Source: Nevskia soli DSM 19509 (GTDB lineage Bacteria; Pseudomonadota; Gammaproteobacteria; Nevskiales; Nevskiaceae). Taken from it: 64,000 nt of DNA. Location of the stretch: contig NZ_KL544000.1 in the NCBI RefSeq assembly GCF_000711955.1, forward strand, positions 4,608 to 68,607. Reading direction: 5' to 3'. The notes below the pieces were generated by a model that had not been told where the DNA came from, did no database searches, and was given only the letters and a program-made list of their open reading frames with translations. The position numbers were made by a program, and so were the translations under genes. This document shows positions 34,599-42,762 of the stretch, one piece after another; the first letter of the stretch is position 1, and each line of letters starts with the position of its first letter.

Positions 34599-36025
34599 TC
34601 GCTCGTCCAGCCATGTCCATGCGCGCCGGCGCGCCGCGCGGCCAGCGCATCGAGGATGCGGCGGTGCTCGGCCTGGTCGAGGCCGTAACCTCGCATCAGA
34701 AGCATTGACATTGCCATGCCGAGCGCCGGGATGAGGCCCAGGCTGGCGCGGATCGCCTCGACCGCGCCGACGTTCTGCGCCTGGTTGGCGACGAAGCCGG
34801 CACCATCGAGCAGCACACCGGCGGCAAAGGCGGACAGGCCCATCGCCAGCTTCTGGGTCAGCGAAGCGACCCCGAACACCTTGGCCTCGTCACGCCGTCC
34901 GAAGCGCCATTCGCTGTACTCCACCGTGTCGGGCAGCATGGCCCAGAAGCAGACGCCGTGTCCGGTGGTGCCGACCGCGAACGCGCCCAGCAGGGCCACG
35001 GCGCAGGCCGGTTGCAGTGCCGCCGGCAGGTGCAGAGCCAGGGCACAGACCAGGCTCAGGAGGCAGGCGTACTGCCAGACAGCACGCTTGCCGCCGCGGC
35101 GGATCAGGCGCACCCACAGCGGCACGCTGAGCAGGCTCAGCGCCGCGAACAGCGGCAGGGCATAAGGCGCCAGGCCGGTGTCGCCGAGCACGTACTTGAG
35201 GAAGTACATGGTGTTGCGGATGTGCATGGTCTGCGCGAAAGCCATGGCGAACCGCGCCGCCAGCAGGCGCAGCAGAGGCGCGTTGCCGCCGACCGCATGA
35301 AGGAAAGCACGGATTTCCGGCAGTGGCCTGAGTCGCGTCTCGGTGCTGCCGCGGTCCTCGTCGTCCGGTTCGCGCACCGCGGCGAAGCACCACAGCAAGG
35401 TGGCGGTGGCGAGGATGCCGACGATTGCCGCCGCCGAGGCGTAGGCGGCGCGGCCCAGGGTCGGGGCCAGTTCCTGCGCCAGCGCCGGCATCAGCCAGGC
35501 CACCGCGATGCCGCCGGCGAAGGCGCACTGCATGCGTAGTCCCGACAGCGTGGTGCGCATCGCACTGTCGCGCGTCATCGCAGCGGACAGGGTGGCGTAG
35601 GGGATGGCCAGGGTGTTGTACAGGGTGCGCACCAGCAGCTGGGTGGCGAGGGCGTAGCCGAACAGAGCCGGTTGCGGCAGCCGCGGCGCCGAGAAGGCGA
35701 GGACGAAGGCCAGCGCCAGCGGCACCGAACCGAACAGCAGGAACGGCCGGTAGCGCCCCCAGCGCGTGCGGCTGCGGTCGGCGACCAGGCCCAGCAGCGG
35801 GTCGGAGATGCCGTCCCAGACCGAGGCGAGCAGGAAGGCCATGCCGGCCCAAGCCGCCGGCACGCCGAGCACGTCGGTGTGGAAGTAGACCAGGAACAGG
35901 CCTAGCCCTTGCCAGTAGAGGTTAAGGCCGAAGTCACCGACGGCGAAGCCGAGGGCCGCGCCCGGTGCCAGGCCGTCCTCCCGTCTGCGCTCCTCCGTCC
36001 GCAGCCCTTTTTCCGGATGCTGCAT
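34595..36025 (-). CDS. GPH family sugar:cation symporter (MFS)
   Basis: A 476-residue membrane protein with twelve predicted helices. The segment VWDGISDPLLGLVADRSRTRWGRYRPF (about residues 70-95) is the signature of the glycoside-pentoside-hexuronide:cation symporter family (MelB, LacS relatives). MLPDTVEYSEWRFGRRDEAKVFGV near residue 365 matches a second conserved segment. Members import di- and oligosaccharides or glycosides. It is divergent from lacI with an operator between, and leads into the halogenase-like gene on the same strand. Likely substrate: a beta-glucoside such as cellobiose (inferred). Confidence 0.9.
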   Translation of the reverse strand: MQHPEKGLRTEERRREDGLAPGAALGFAVGDFGLNLYWQGLGLFLVYFHTDVLGVPAAWAGMAFLLASVWDGISDPLLGLVADRSRTRWGRYRPFLLFGSVPLALAFVLAFSAPRLPQPALFGYALATQLLVRTLYNTLAIPYATLSAAMTRDSAMRTTLSGLRMQCAFAGGIAVAWLMPALAQELAPTLGRAAYASAAAIVGILATATLLWCFAAVREPDDEDRGSTETRLRPLPEIRAFLHAVGGNAPLLRLLAARFAMAFAQTMHIRNTMYFLKYVLGDTGLAPYALPLFAALSLLSVPLWVRLIRRGGKRAVWQYACLLSLVCALALHLPAALQPACAVALLGAFAVGTTGHGVCFWAMLPDTVEYSEWRFGRRDEAKVFGVASLTQKLAMGLSAFAAGVLLDGAGFVANQAQNVGAVEAIRASLGLIPALGMAMSMLLMRGYGLDQAEHRRILDALAARRAGAHGHGWTSD

Positions 36026-36055
36026 GCCGCCCGCCTTTTGTGGAAATGCCCCGCG

Positions 36056-36071
36056 TTGGCAGCGCTATCAT
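36056..36071. promoter_or_regulatory. LacI-type operator in the symporter-lacI divergent region
   Basis: TTGGCAGCGCTATCAT keeps the AGCGCT core and flanking half-sites, with three differences from the consensus. It lies 31 bp before the symporter start and 45 bp before the lacI start, so it can serve both, including autoregulation. Confidence 0.65.
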
Positions 36072-36115
36072 ACGCAGGCAGCCAGCGGCGCTGCGCCAGC
36101 CAGGACCGAAACAGA

Positions 36116-37219
36116 ATGCGCAAACGCAACCCCCCGGCCCGACCGCAGCCCAGCTTGCCGGCGCGCCAGCCGACCATGATGGACGTGGCGCAGTTGGCCG
36201 GGGTGTCGATGAAGACCGTGTCGCGGGTGGTGAACAAGGAGCCCAACGTCCGCAATGAGGTGCGCGAGCGTGTCACGCGCGCCGCCACCGCCCTCGGCTA
36301 CCAGCCGAATTTCTCGGCACGCAGTCTGGCAGGCGAGCGCTCGTTCCTGATCGGCTACTTGTTCGGCGATCCGGGCGGCGACTACGCGCACCGCGTCGAG
36401 GTCAGCATCCTCAACCGCTGTCGTGGTGCCGGCTATCACCTGCTGGTGGAGCAGCTCGACGACGCGGCCGCGGACGTTGCCGAGCGCACTGCCGCGCTGG
36501 TCTCGCAGCTGCGCCTGGACGGTGTGATCCTCACCGCCCCGATCACCGACAATGCCGAGGTGCTGCGCGTGCTGGATGAAGCCAGGGTGCCGTATGTGCG
36601 GATCGCCCCGGATGCCGAGTCGGACCGTTCGCCGGCGGTGTGCATCGACGACATGCGTGCGGCCCAGGAATTGACCGAGCACGTGATTGGGCTTGGCCAT
36701 CGGCGCATTGGCTTCATCAAGGGCGATCCCAAGCATGCAGCGGCGCGCCTGCGCCTGCGCGGCTTCCGCCGTGCCATGAGCGCCCACAAGCTGGAGGTGG
36801 CCGAGCAGCTGCTCGAGCAAGGCTCGTTTTCTTACGCCTCGGGGCTCGATTGCGCGCGGCGGTTGCTGCACCGGCGCCCGCGGCCCACGGCGATCATCGC
36901 CAGCAACGATGACATGGCGGCCGCGGTGATCGCGGTGGCACACGAGATGGGCCTGCATGTGCCGGAGGAGCTTTCGGTGGTCGGCTTCGACGACGCGCCG
37001 ATCGCGCAAGTGGTGTGGCCGGCGCTGACCACGGTGCGACAGCCGATCCCGCTGATGGCGGAGGCGGCGACCGACATGCTGCTGGCGCGGCTGGCGCCGC
37101 GCGGCGGCGGTGCCTGGCCCAGCCCGATGCCGCGGCGCGAACTCGACTACGAGCTCAAAGTGCGCCAGTCGGCGGCGCCGTTGGGCGGCTACCGCCGGCG
37201 TGGCGCCGCAGGCAACTGA
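36116..37219 (+). CDS. LacI family transcriptional regulator of the sugar locus
   Basis: A 367-residue LacI-type repressor. The HTH and hinge helix read TMMDVAQLAGVSMKTVSRVVNKEPNVRNEVRERVTRAATALGYQPNFSARSL (from about residue 20). The periplasmic-binding-protein-like effector domain follows, with GHRRIGFIKG, AIIASNDDMAAAVI and SVVGFDDAPIA. About 20 basic/proline-rich residues precede the HTH. The ATG at 36116 has an AGGA site. The repeated palindromes before glk, the receptor, the halogenase-like gene and the symporter are the natural targets. The effector is probably a glucoside or glucose derivative (inferred). Confidence 0.92.
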   Translation: MRKRNPPARPQPSLPARQPTMMDVAQLAGVSMKTVSRVVNKEPNVRNEVRERVTRAATALGYQPNFSARSLAGERSFLIGYLFGDPGGDYAHRVEVSILNRCRGAGYHLLVEQLDDAAADVAERTAALVSQLRLDGVILTAPITDNAEVLRVLDEARVPYVRIAPDAESDRSPAVCIDDMRAAQELTEHVIGLGHRRIGFIKGDPKHAAARLRLRGFRRAMSAHKLEVAEQLLEQGSFSYASGLDCARRLLHRRPRPTAIIASNDDMAAAVIAVAHEMGLHVPEELSVVGFDDAPIAQVVWPALTTVRQPIPLMAEAATDMLLARLAPRGGGAWPSPMPRRELDYELKVRQSAAPLGGYRRRGAAGN

Positions 37220-37385
37220 CCCTGCCGCACCGTGAGCAATGGCGCCATGAAGCTTCTCATGGCATCGATGTGGCGGGAGGCTCCCGAGTGACGTCGTCGC
37301 CGTTCCGTAGCGGATATCGCAAGCTGCTTGGTGCCCTTTGCGCCGCCGCCTTCAAGCAGGGCCTGCGCGATTGAGGCAATCCCGG

Positions 37386-37418
37386 GCAAGGGCGCGCATC
37401 CGCCGCGCGCGCCCTTGC
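37386..37418 (+). terminator. 12-bp stem hairpin after lacI
   Basis: GCAAGGGCGCGC pairs with GCGCGCCCTTGC across a nine-base loop in the lacI-response regulator gap. There is no clear U-tract. It may end the lacI transcript. Confidence 0.5.
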
Positions 37419-37475
37419 ATCGGCGGGAGGCTTGCCACACAGTAAGGTCCGCCCACGTCATCCAGCCAGGATTCC

Positions 37476-38162
37476 ATGAAGATCGTCGTCGCCGACGACC
37501 ATCCGCTGTTCCGCAGCGCCATCGTGCATGCCCTGCGCGGGATCACCGGCGGCGTCATGCCGGTGGAGGCTTCCAGTCTGCGCACGCTGGAAGAAGCGGT
37601 ACGCACCCATGCGGATGCCGATCTGGTGCTGCTCGACCTGCATATGCCCGGCGCGCGCGGCTTCTCCTCGCTGGTGTTCCTGCGCGGCGAGCGTCCCGAG
37701 GTGCCGGTCGTCGTCATCTCCTCCAACGATCATCCGCGCACCATCCGCCGCGCCCAGCAGTTCGGTGCCGCCGGCTTCATCCCCAAGTCGGCGCCGGTCG
37801 AGCGCATGCTGGAAGCGATCCGGACGGTGATGGCGGGCGGCATCTGGTTCCCGCCGCTCGAGGCCGAGCGCAGCGAGGAAGACGCGCAGCTCGCCGCGCG
37901 CCTGGCGCAGCTCACGCCGCAGCAGGTCCGTGTGCTGATGTGCCTGGCCGATGGCCTGCTCAACAAGCAGATCGCCTACGAGCTCGGCCTCACCGAAAAC
38001 ACGGTAAAGGTCCATGTCACCGCCATCCTGCGCAAGCTCGAATGCCACAGCCGCACCCAGGCGGCGGTGCTGGTCAAGTCGCTGGAGCCGGACCCGCCGC
38101 CGGAGCGCGAGCCGGACGCCTCAGATGCCGCCGGCGACATGCCGGTTGATGAGCGCCCGTAA
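37476..38162 (+). CDS. LuxR/NarL family response regulator
   Basis: A 228-residue two-component regulator. The receiver domain has the acidic pair in VVADDHPLF, phospho-acceptor Asp54 in LVLLDLHMPG, and Lys104 in GFIPKSA. The C-terminal LuxR-type HTH (LTPQQVRVLMCLADGLLNKQIAYELGLTENTVKVHVTAILRKL) covers about residues 146-195. The C terminus is an extended acidic/proline tail whose codons overlap the end of the convergent hybrid kinase gene by 42 bp. The kinase is the probable partner. The adjacent dctA-type transporter is a candidate target. Confidence 0.9.
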   Translation: MKIVVADDHPLFRSAIVHALRGITGGVMPVEASSLRTLEEAVRTHADADLVLLDLHMPGARGFSSLVFLRGERPEVPVVVISSNDHPRTIRRAQQFGAAGFIPKSAPVERMLEAIRTVMAGGIWFPPLEAERSEEDAQLAARLAQLTPQQVRVLMCLADGLLNKQIAYELGLTENTVKVHVTAILRKLECHSRTQAAVLVKSLEPDPPPEREPDASDAAGDMPVDERP

Positions 38163-40772
38163 CGCCGCCGGGCGGATCGGCTTGACCAGGAAGCCCCAGC
38201 CCGCCTCGCGCGCCGTCGCCGCCAGGGCCGGATCGCGCTCGGCCGAGATCATGATCACCGGCAACGTGCGCTTCCAGGCGGTGAACAGCGCGGGCAGGCA
38301 ATCAGGCCCCAATCGGTCGCCGAGCCGGTAGTCGAGCAGCAGCAGGTCCGGCGGCGCGCCGGTCGCGGCGAGCGCCAGCGCCGCGTCCGCGTCGGCGACG
38401 GCAGTCACCTTGCAGTCCCAGGATTCGAGCAAGGCATGGGTCGCGGCGCGCACCCGCGCATCGTCGTCGAGGCACCAGATGTGCAGCCCGCGCAGCGGCG
38501 ATTCATCCTCCGCCTTTGGCCTTGCCGTCGCCGGCAGCCCGGCGCTGTGGCCGCGCGGCACCGTCACCGAAAAGACGCTGCCGCGGCCGGGCCAGGAGCG
38601 CAGGCCGATGGCATGGCCGAGCAGGCGCGCGATGCGCTCGACGATCGCCAGGCCCAGCCCGGCGCCGCGCTCCTGCGAATTGAGCCCCGTGTCGAGGCGG
38701 CGGAATTCCTCGAAGATGGCGGCGCGCTGCGCCTCGGGAATGCCGATGCCGCTGTCCCACACTTCGATGCGCACGTCGTCGCCGGCGCGGCGGCAACCGA
38801 GCAGGATGCGCCCCTGCGGCGTATAGCGGATCGCGTTGGAGAGGAAGTTCTGCAGGATGCGGCGCAGCAGGTCTTCGTCGGTATGCACCACCGCGCGCGT
38901 CGGTACATGGTCCAGCGTGAGTCCATGCGAATGCGCCAGCACGCCGAAGTCGCGCGCCAGCGCTTCCAGCAGCGCGCTCAGGCGCAGGTCGCGCCGGCGT
39001 ATTTCCAGCGCGCCCGATTCCAGCCGCGAAATATCGAGCAGGCCGTTGAGGATCGCATCCTGCGCCGCGAGTGCCTCGTCGACATGGTCCACCAGTTCGC
39101 GCTGATCCGTTGCCTGCGCACGGCTGCGCAGGGCGGAGACGAACATGCGCGCCGCGTTGAGCGGCTGCAGCAGGTCGTGCACCGCGGCGGCGACGAAGCG
39201 CGTCTTGTACAGGTTGGCGCGCTCGGCCTCGCCCTTGGCGGCCTGCAGATCGCTGGTGCGCTCCTTGACCCGCTGCTCCAGCGTCACGGCCAAGGTGCGC
39301 AGCTCGCGCGCCGCGTTTTTGTAAGCCGTGATGTCGGCATAACTGGTGACGAAGCCGCCGCCCGGCACCGGGTTGCCGCGGATCTCCAGCACCGTACCGT
39401 CCGGCCGCTCGCGCTCATGCAGATAGGGCGTGGCGGCGCGCAGATGTTCGATGCGTCGCTCGATCGCCACGCCCGCGTCGCCGGAGCCGAGCAGGCCGCG
39501 ATCGGCGTTGTAGCGGAACAGATCGGCGATCGGCCGTCCCACCTGCATCAGCTCGGAGGGGTAGCGGAAGATCTCGACATAGCGCCGGTTCCAGGCGACC
39601 AGGCGCAGTTCGGCGTCGATCACGCTGACGCCCTGCGGCAGATGTTCCAGGCTGGCGCCCTGGCCCAACGCTGCCAGGTGTGCCGCCTCGACCACGTCGT
39701 CGTGCGCGGTGCGCAGCGCCACCGCATGCTGCTGCACCATGTGCTCCAGCTCCTCGCGGCTGCGCTTGCGCAGGCGGGCCAGGCGCACGCGGCTGTGGAT
39801 GAACAGCCCGAGGAAGATCAGCGCCAGCCACACACCGCCGGCGGCCAGCGCGGCGATGCGGCCGATGGCGCGCGCCGGAGCCGGGTCGCGCAGCAGGTGC
39901 AGGTCCCAGCCTTCCGCCGGCAGCGCCAGGCTTTGCCACAGCCATTCTTGCTTCCCGCCGCCGCTGTCGGGAACCAGCGTCAGCGCGCCGTCGGCTCCCA
40001 GGGAATCGCGTGCCTCGTGCGGCAACCACTGCAGCGCGTGGCCGCTGTAGGGCAAGGTGTGTTCGATTTCGATCTGCTCTTTCGCCGCCAGTGGACGCAG
40101 CTCGTGATACAGCCATTCGGGCCGGTTGGCGAGGATCACCACGCCGTGCTCGTCGCTGACCAGGATCGCATCGCTGCTGTCGCGCCAGCTGTCCTTCAGC
40201 TCCTGCAGTTCGAGCTTGATCACGATCACGCCGAGCAGCTCGCCCGCGGTATTGCGCAGCGCCTCCGACAGGAAGTAGCCGGGCACGCCGGTGGTGACGC
40301 CGACGCCGTAGAAGCGGCCGCTGCCGTGCTCGGCGGCGCGCTGGAAGTAGGGCCGGAAGGCGTAGTCGTGTCCGACATTGCTGGCCGGCGTGCGCCAGTT
40401 GCTGGCGGCGATGCTCATGCCGTGGCGGTCGATCAGGGTCAGCGTCGACGATTCGGTCACGCCGTTGACCTCCTCCAGCCGCTTGTTCAGGCGCGCCTGC
40501 GCCGCCACATCCAGCGGCTGCGCCAGGGCCGCATGCAGTTCCGGGTCCAGCGCCAGCACCGCCGGCAGGGTGCGGTAGCGCTCGACGTAACGTTCCAGCG
40601 CGGTCGCCTGCAGGCCCAGCTGCTCGCGCGCGGCGGCGCCGTCCTGGTGCAGGGCGCGCCGCTCCACCAGCCGCCCGGCAATCAGGCCGATGGCCAGGGT
40701 GCTGACGAGCAGCAGCAGCGCCAGCGCCGGCTGACGGTACCGCGTCGCACGCGCCTTCAGCCAATCCCGCAT
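38121..40772 (-). CDS. Hybrid sensor histidine kinase (DctB-like sensor, PAS, HisKA, HATPase, receiver)
   Basis: An 883-residue inner-membrane kinase. Two membrane helices (about 15-33 and 305-326) flank a periplasmic double-Cache sensor like that of DctB. A PAS domain (about 375-480, VSVIDAELRLVAWNRRYVEIF), a coiled coil, and a HisKA domain with His532 in AAAVHDLLQPLNAARMF follow, then HATPase (NAIRYTPQG, DSGIGIP, GAGLGLAI) and a C-terminal receiver with Asp814. The HDLLQPL histidine box is of the NahK/ErcS' type that pairs with LuxR regulators. It lies between that regulator and a dicarboxylate transporter, so C4-dicarboxylate sensing is likely. Confidence 0.9.
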   Translation of the reverse strand: MRDWLKARATRYRQPALALLLLVSTLAIGLIAGRLVERRALHQDGAAAREQLGLQATALERYVERYRTLPAVLALDPELHAALAQPLDVAAQARLNKRLEEVNGVTESSTLTLIDRHGMSIAASNWRTPASNVGHDYAFRPYFQRAAEHGSGRFYGVGVTTGVPGYFLSEALRNTAGELLGVIVIKLELQELKDSWRDSSDAILVSDEHGVVILANRPEWLYHELRPLAAKEQIEIEHTLPYSGHALQWLPHEARDSLGADGALTLVPDSGGGKQEWLWQSLALPAEGWDLHLLRDPAPARAIGRIAALAAGGVWLALIFLGLFIHSRVRLARLRKRSREELEHMVQQHAVALRTAHDDVVEAAHLAALGQGASLEHLPQGVSVIDAELRLVAWNRRYVEIFRYPSELMQVGRPIADLFRYNADRGLLGSGDAGVAIERRIEHLRAATPYLHERERPDGTVLEIRGNPVPGGGFVTSYADITAYKNAARELRTLAVTLEQRVKERTSDLQAAKGEAERANLYKTRFVAAAVHDLLQPLNAARMFVSALRSRAQATDQRELVDHVDEALAAQDAILNGLLDISRLESGALEIRRRDLRLSALLEALARDFGVLAHSHGLTLDHVPTRAVVHTDEDLLRRILQNFLSNAIRYTPQGRILLGCRRAGDDVRIEVWDSGIGIPEAQRAAIFEEFRRLDTGLNSQERGAGLGLAIVERIARLLGHAIGLRSWPGRGSVFSVTVPRGHSAGLPATARPKAEDESPLRGLHIWCLDDDARVRAATHALLESWDCKVTAVADADAALALAATGAPPDLLLLDYRLGDRLGPDCLPALFTAWKRTLPVIMISAERDPALAATAREAGWGFLVKPIRPAALRALINRHVAGGI

Positions 40773-40840
40773 CGCCGTCTCGTTATCATGATGGCGACAT
40801 TCTAGGCCAGGCCGTCCCCCCCATCGCCCGGCCTAGCTAT

Positions 40841-40882
40841 AAAGTCTTAGCTCCAAGGTCTTAGCACCAAGGTGTTATGGGC
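40841..40882 (+). repeat. Three tandem 14-bp repeats upstream of dctA
   Basis: AAAGTCTTAGCTCC, AAGGTCTTAGCACC and AAGGTGTTATGGGC follow each other without gaps; the first two differ at two positions. They lie 57-98 bp before the dctA start and could be binding sites for the adjacent response regulator. Confidence 0.5.
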
Positions 40883-40938
40883 AAGTGCCCGCCACGCTGA
40901 CATCCTCAACGCACTGCCGATCTGGAGGACAGTGCGTC

Positions 40939-42240
40939 ATGAAAACGAAGGCTTCACGCCTCTATCTATGGGTGCTTGCGGCGATCGTCGCGGGCGGTCT
41001 GCTGGGCCATTTCGCGCCCGACATCGCGGTGAGCCTGAAGCCCCTGGGCGACGGTTTCATCGCCCTGATCAAGATGCTGATCGCGCCGGTGATTTTCCTC
41101 ACCGTGGTGCTCGGCGTCGCCGGCGCCGCCAACGCGCGCAAGGTCGGCCGCGTCGGCGCCAGGGCCATCCTCTATTTCGAGGTGGTGTCCACCTTCGCCC
41201 TGATCATCGGCATGATCGTGGTCAACGTGCTCAAGCCCGGCGCCGGCTTCAACATCGACCCGGCCACGCTGGATGCCGGCGCGGTGGCGCACTACGCGCA
41301 GCAGGCGCACGAGCAGTCCACCGTGCAGTTCCTGCTGCACATCATTCCCAAGACCTTCCTCGATGCCTTCAGCGGCAACGGCGACCTGCTGCAGGTGCTG
41401 CTGCTGGCCCTGATGTTCGGCTTCGCCCTGACCCGCATCGGCGAAGCGGCCCGCCCGGTGGTGACCCTGCTGGAATCGCTGTCACAGACCTTCTTCCGCA
41501 TGATCGCCATGGTCACCCGCCTGGCGCCCATCGGCGCCGGTGCCGCCATGGCCTTCACCATCGGCAAGTACGGCGTGGAGAGCCTCGGCCCGCTGCTGCG
41601 GCTGATGGCCGGCTTCTATCTGTCCTGCGCCCTGTTCGTCCTCGTGGTGCTCGGCCTCATCGCCCGCCTCACCGGCTTCTCCATCCTGCGTTTCCTGCGC
41701 TACATCCGGGAGGAACTGCTGCTGGTGCTCGGCACCTCCTCGTCGGAATCCGCCCTGGTGCCGCTGATGCAGAAGCTGGAACGGCTAGGCTGCCCGCGCG
41801 CCGTGGTCGGCCTGGTGGTGCCCGCCGGCTACTCCTTCAACCTCGACGGCACCAACATCTACCTGACCATGGCAGCGATCTTCGTGGCGCAGGCGCTCAA
41901 CGTCGATCTGAGCCTGACGCAGGAGCTGACCCTGCTGGCTGTGGCCATGCTCACTTCCAAGGGCGCCTCCGGCGTCACCGGCGCCGGCTTCATCACCCTG
42001 GCGGCGACGCTGACTGTGGTGCCCTCGGTGCCGGTGGCCGGGCTGGCCCTGATCCTGGGCATCGACCGCTTCATGAGCGAGGCGCGCGCGCTGACCAACT
42101 TCATCGGCAACGGTGTCGCCACCGTGGTGGTCTCGCACTGGGAAGGCGAGCTGGACCATGAACGCATGCGCAGCGAACTCGCTTCGCCCGGCGGCGACGG
42201 CGCGCTGTACCCGCTGGCCGAGCCGGCGGGCGAGGGCTGA
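40939..42240 (+). CDS. dctA: DAACS family dicarboxylate:cation symporter (DctA)
   Basis: A 433-residue sodium- or proton-coupled symporter of C4-dicarboxylates (succinate, fumarate, malate). Family motifs in order: FIALIKMLIAPVIFLTVVLGVAG, SSSESALVPLMQKLERLG (the serine-rich re-entrant loop), VPAGYSFNLDGTNIYLTMAAIF, TSKGASGVTGAGFITLAATL, and the substrate-binding segment RALTNFIGNGVATVVVS near the C terminus. The ATG at 40939 has a GGAGGA site; a longer frame lacks one. The divergent hybrid kinase with a DctB-like sensor is the probable regulator. Confidence 0.92.
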   Translation: MKTKASRLYLWVLAAIVAGGLLGHFAPDIAVSLKPLGDGFIALIKMLIAPVIFLTVVLGVAGAANARKVGRVGARAILYFEVVSTFALIIGMIVVNVLKPGAGFNIDPATLDAGAVAHYAQQAHEQSTVQFLLHIIPKTFLDAFSGNGDLLQVLLLALMFGFALTRIGEAARPVVTLLESLSQTFFRMIAMVTRLAPIGAGAAMAFTIGKYGVESLGPLLRLMAGFYLSCALFVLVVLGLIARLTGFSILRFLRYIREELLLVLGTSSSESALVPLMQKLERLGCPRAVVGLVVPAGYSFNLDGTNIYLTMAAIFVAQALNVDLSLTQELTLLAVAMLTSKGASGVTGAGFITLAATLTVVPSVPVAGLALILGIDRFMSEARALTNFIGNGVATVVVSHWEGELDHERMRSELASPGGDGALYPLAEPAGEG

Positions 42241-42256
42241 AGCAGCAGCTCGCGCC

Positions 42257-42700
42257 TCAGTTCCTGGGGCGCGACTTTGCCGGCACCGCCTGCATCACCG
42301 ATTTCCAGGCTGCTTCCGCATCGTCACCCGCCGCCGTGAATACGGCGGCGAGGTGTTTCATCTGGGTACCGGTCAGCCGCGTTTCGAGCCTGCGGCCGGC
42401 GTCCGTCAGGCGCAGCCGGCGGAAGCGGCGATCCTGCTCGTCCGGCCGCATCGCCACCAGCTTGCGCTCCACCAGCTGCCGCAACGGCGCGTTCAGCGCC
42501 TGCTTCGATACCGCCAGGATCTCCAGCAGGGCATTCACCGTGAGATCGGGATTGCGGCCGACGAAGTAGAGGATGCGGTGGTGCACCCGGCCCAGGCCCT
42601 GTTGTTCGAGCAGCTGGTCCGGCCCCGCGGTAAACGCCCGGTAAGCGAAGTAGAACAGCTCGATGGCTTCGCGAAGCTTGTTTTCAATCGGGTCAACCAT
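42257..42700 (-). CDS. MarR family transcriptional regulator
   Basis: A 147-residue MarR-type winged-helix protein. N-terminal dimerisation helix IELFYFAYRAFTAGPDQLLEQQGLGRVHHRILYFVGRNP, recognition helix NALLEILAVSKQALNAPLRQLVERKLV, and the wing DEQDRRFRRLRLTDAGRRLE are all visible. It is divergent from a PLP aminotransferase gene, with two GTCAAY-RTTGAC palindromes in between, one covering its own start codon; autoregulation and control of the aminotransferase are likely. Inducer unknown. Confidence 0.9.
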   Translation of the reverse strand: MVDPIENKLREAIELFYFAYRAFTAGPDQLLEQQGLGRVHHRILYFVGRNPDLTVNALLEILAVSKQALNAPLRQLVERKLVAMRPDEQDRRFRRLRLTDAGRRLETRLTGTQMKHLAAVFTAAGDDAEAAWKSVMQAVPAKSRPRN

Positions 42701-42754
42701 GTTGACATGGTAGGGTGCGGGGTCGTAGCCTGTCGATAGGTCAATAATATTGAC
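42692..42754. promoter_or_regulatory. Two MarR-type palindromes in the divergent promoter
   Basis: GTCAACCATGTTGAC (42692-42706) is a perfect GTCAAC/GTTGAC dyad that contains the marR start codon. GTCAATAATATTGAC (42740-42754) is a perfect dyad ending 8 bp before the aminotransferase ATG. Both share the GTCAA-N5-TTGAC frame, which fits one MarR dimer each and strong repression of both genes. Confidence 0.75.
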
Positions 42755-42762
42755 GGTTATTC

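Noticed and set aside
38436..40805. 789-codon plus-strand open frame opposite the hybrid kinase
   Set aside because: No recognisable domains; the minus strand carries all kinase boxes in order.
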